Source: Candidatus Syntropharchaeum sp. (GTDB lineage Archaea; Halobacteriota; Syntropharchaeia; Alkanophagales; Methanospirareceae). From it: a stretch of 5,813 nucleotides of DNA. Of the stretch, positions 3,279 to 5,813 are shown in pieces. Under the pieces are notes generated by a model. That model worked only from the letters and a program-made list of their open reading frames with translations. It was not told where the DNA came from and searched no databases. The stretch covers positions 1 to 5,813 of the forward strand of contig JADHYP010000088.1 in the NCBI GenBank assembly GCA_016782355.1. The letters are read 5' to 3'. The stretch's first letter is position 1, and the number at the start of each line of letters is the position of its first letter. The position numbers and the translations under genes are program-made.

Positions 3279-5813
3279 ATGAAGGCAAAAACGAAAGGTA
3301 AAGCGATAATAGGGATATTATTGGCAGCGATTATGCTCGCTTCTGTAATGGTAGCGATGTTGCCGACGGTAAGTGCAGAACCGCTTCCTCCAGAGTCTTA
3401 CAGCGGGCTGTATAATAACATCACTCTCGTATACGACCCGTACCCTATAGAAGCAGTAGTATCTGTATTAATAGGGCAAGATATATGGTTCGTGAACGGT
3501 GTTGGTTCTGAAACCATCCGGGGTGATCCAGCTTCTGATACTGTATCGGGTGAATTCTTTACTGCGGATGCCACTGGCAAATTCGATACGTCTGCGATGA
3601 CAAAGCCGGGTATATACTACGTAAATGCAACAGTATTCGGAACGAATGTAACTGCATGCTATGCAAAACTCGCAGTTTCAAATCCTGTAATGAGCTTAGA
3701 CCTGAAGTCAGGTGGTAAAAGCGTATCGAGCATAACCGTGGGAACCCTGTTAGAGATAGACTTCACGAGCAACTTGAATGGTAAAGACATGGTGAGTTTG
3801 GTGATTACCGATCCTGACGGTAATACGATTAAACAAACTACTAACCCGACTCAGTATTTCGATAAGATAAATGTAAGTTACCTCACGACTCGGTACGGTG
3901 GTTTTACTGGTACTACCACAATCAACACAACTGGCTGGAAGTTGGGCACATACAAGTTCAAAGTTGCAACCAAAAAGAATTTTACCGCTAATTTAGGTGC
4001 ACGGGGGTTGGAGATGAGCAGTAACGAAAAGACATTAACGGTGTTAAAGGCCGAAGTTAGTATCTCAGCGGATAAGACGAGTGTAGCCGAGTTAGAAAGA
4101 GTAATACTCACAGTAACCGGTGTCCCAGGTCATAGTATCACCATAAGCTCTTCAGATTGGTCGCGCACGACCTTCCCAGGTGGATGTAACGATAATCCCA
4201 GTACCGATATGTCTTCAGATTTTACGAAAACAATCGATGCCGATGGTAAGAGAACATTCGTCGTATACTTTAACGATACATGGTCATACACGATTACGGT
4301 GACAGATAATACTGCGATGACAACTGATACCGTAGATATATCTGTGTCAGAGAGAGCAGTCACCTTTGACGTGCCAACCACAGTGGTTGTTGGCGAGAAG
4401 TTGACGGTAAAAGGAACGGCAAACACAGGAGATTTTGTAACCGTTGCCGTGGAGGATACAACATACAGTGTACTAGAGCGGCTCGTAATAGATGAGAACG
4501 GAGAATTCAGCAAGGAGATAGATACAGGTACGGCATGCGGTGGAAAATTTGCTGTTCCCGGTTCGGTAAGATTGAAGGCATACATCGATGCAGCTATTAA
4601 CGGCGATGGAATAGCTGTTCCTGCTACATGGACAGATGATGGAACCACGGTATTATTAATGACGAGGGGAGGCTTAACGGCTGAGCTATCAGCTACGAGT
4701 GTAGCGCATGAAGACGATTTCACGGTCAGCGGAACTGCAAAAGGGTCAAAGAGCATAGATATAGTAATTGTAGCACCAAAGGGTGGTGGGGGTTCGCTAA
4801 TAGAACCTGGAGCGAGCACTCTGCCTGATACTAACATTTACCATGCCTCAACATCTGTTTCGGAAATAGACGACACGTTCTCAAAGAGGGTCACTGTTGG
4901 AGCCAACGTTGACAACGGAAGTTATCTCGTTGTAGCACTTAGCAAAGGAAGCGATGACAAATATGGGCTGAACCATGACAACCTTACTGCGGCTTTAGCT
5001 GGTTATACGCTTACAGCCAAAACACAGGAGCAGATTTTGATTATAATAGAGGATGCAACGTTTGGTGCCGCAGGTAGCGATGACCTCTATTGGGTGGGTT
5101 ACATAAATGTAGGATCGGCATTTCTGACGCTAAATCCAATTGCAAGTGTAGCATCAGGGGAACCGCTAATTGTAACCGGGACTACCAACAGAAAGGAAGG
5201 ATTTGCAATCCTCGTTACGGTTAAGGGACCGGTACATCTCACACCACAAACTGTCACAATAACAAAGGGCACGTTCAGCGCAACCTTTGATACAACAGAC
5301 GCTCCTGCGGGCACATACACGGTAAAAGCAGACGATGGCGATGGGCATACGGACACAAAAACAGTAGAAATACTACCAGCACTTACACCTACGTCAATGC
5401 GTCTCCATGAACATTGGAACTTCATTTCAGTGCCGAAAAAGCTTACAGCGGGAAACGACACTTTCGAGCAAGTTTTTGATACGGTTAACACTTCCGGGAG
5501 CTCTATTTTCTATTATAACATAACAGAAGGCTGGAGAGCAGTAACTGCAACAGAAGAAGTCAAACCACTCAGGGGCTACTGGATTTACTCAGCCAATGAT
5601 ACCGTACTGAATTTAACTTACGACACTTATCCTCTCAGGACGCCACCGACAAGACCGCTATACAAAGGCTGGAATGCAATTGGGTTCTCTGATATAACAG
5701 CAGCGGCAACGAATTCCGCTTTAACTTCAATCGAGAAAAGCTGGGCGTATTTACTTGGTTTTAACGCCGCTACACAAGAATACGAATCGGGAATAATAAA
5801 CAACGATGAAACG
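3279..5813 (+). CDS. Large secreted S-layer-like surface protein, 3' end outside window
   Basis: The frame is open for 845 codons without a stop and runs off the window. The start follows a perfect ribosome binding site. Residues 1-33 form a Sec signal peptide: basic MKAKTKGK, hydrophobic core 10-27, and likely cleavage after VSA (31-33). The mature part is rich in Thr, Ser, Val and Asp, and appears to be a string of beta-sandwich modules. The first (about 41-115, from SGLYNNITLVYDPYP) may resemble the DUF3821-type modules of methanogen S-layer proteins. Later modules include repeated 'VVGEKLTVKGTANTGDFVTV', 'EDDFTVSGTAKGSKSIDIVI' and 'GEPLIVTGTTNRKEGFAILV' strands. Near the end two related W-N motifs appear, HWNFISVPKKL (about 711) and GWNAIGFSDI (about 798). 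About 14 N-x-S/T sequons suggest heavy N-glycosylation, and there are only three cysteines. It probably acts in the cell envelope as an S-layer subunit or adhesin. The anchor, perhaps PGF-CTERM, would lie beyond the window. Confidence 0.85.
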   Translation, partial: MKAKTKGKAIIGILLAAIMLASVMVAMLPTVSAEPLPPESYSGLYNNITLVYDPYPIEAVVSVLIGQDIWFVNGVGSETIRGDPASDTVSGEFFTADATGKFDTSAMTKPGIYYVNATVFGTNVTACYAKLAVSNPVMSLDLKSGGKSVSSITVGTLLEIDFTSNLNGKDMVSLVITDPDGNTIKQTTNPTQYFDKINVSYLTTRYGGFTGTTTINTTGWKLGTYKFKVATKKNFTANLGARGLEMSSNEKTLTVLKAEVSISADKTSVAELERVILTVTGVPGHSITISSSDWSRTTFPGGCNDNPSTDMSSDFTKTIDADGKRTFVVYFNDTWSYTITVTDNTAMTTDTVDISVSERAVTFDVPTTVVVGEKLTVKGTANTGDFVTVAVEDTTYSVLERLVIDENGEFSKEIDTGTACGGKFAVPGSVRLKAYIDAAINGDGIAVPATWTDDGTTVLLMTRGGLTAELSATSVAHEDDFTVSGTAKGSKSIDIVIVAPKGGGGSLIEPGASTLPDTNIYHASTSVSEIDDTFSKRVTVGANVDNGSYLVVALSKGSDDKYGLNHDNLTAALAGYTLTAKTQEQILIIIEDATFGAAGSDDLYWVGYINVGSAFLTLNPIASVASGEPLIVTGTTNRKEGFAILVTVKGPVHLTPQTVTITKGTFSATFDTTDAPAGTYTVKADDGDGHTDTKTVEILPALTPTSMRLHEHWNFISVPKKLTAGNDTFEQVFDTVNTSGSSIFYYNITEGWRAVTATEEVKPLRGYWIYSANDTVLNLTYDTYPLRTPPTRPLYKGWNAIGFSDITAAATNSALTSIEKSWAYLLGFNAATQEYESGIINNDET

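Noticed and set aside
4130..4837. 235-codon leftward ORF inside the surface-protein gene
   Set aside because: It is antisense to a convincing long coding frame. Its Val/Ser/Thr-rich composition mirrors the sense strand, and no promoter or ribosome binding site was seen.
5099..5491. 130-codon leftward ORF inside the surface-protein gene
   Set aside because: It is a shadow of the sense frame and lacks recognisable motifs.

Overview
The window looks archaeal, most likely from an uncultured methanogen or methane-oxidiser of the ANME/Methanosarcinales type. The lineage is an inference. The sequence shows purine-rich BRE plus TTTAAATA-type box A promoters, one of them placed for a leaderless mRNA, an exact GGAGGTGA ribosome binding site, a short stem followed by T-runs as terminator, frequent ATA and AGA codons, and a large secreted Thr/Ser/Asp-rich protein with many N-glycosylation sequons, as in archaeal S-layer proteins.

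Layout, all main genes on the + strand. (1) 54-1352: a degenerate insertion-sequence transposase. It has a good promoter and start, a frame change at a C6A5 run (381-391), and an apparent loss of the middle of the protein at about 576-584, which removes part of the zinc ribbon and most of the catalytic domain. (2) 1384-1811: a short AIM24/TIGR00266 gene with its own promoter and terminator. Its N-terminal and C-terminal family motifs are joined directly, with the usual middle absent. (3) 1812-2067: a T-rich stretch, then an imperfect inverted repeat (1871-2026) whose right end supplies a TATA-like box. (4) 2068-2742: an intact PHP-domain metallo-phosphoesterase. (5) 2743-3278: a gene-poor region with a second set of related repeats. 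One copy has about 44 bases of GC-rich hairpin sequence inserted. It is followed by one or more promoters, two adjacent hairpins, a possible small antisense ORF and a strong ribosome binding site. (6) 3279-5813: the first 845 codons of a surface-layer-like secreted protein that runs off the window.

The genes do not form an obvious pathway. Each appears to have its own promoter, and the spacers are rich in repeats and mobile-element debris, as in a genomically plastic accessory region. The most notable points are the two neighbouring genes that both lack their middles, the repeat family that brackets the PHP gene and carries a promoter-like end, and the structured leader of the surface-protein gene. 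I found no tRNA, rRNA or CRISPR array.
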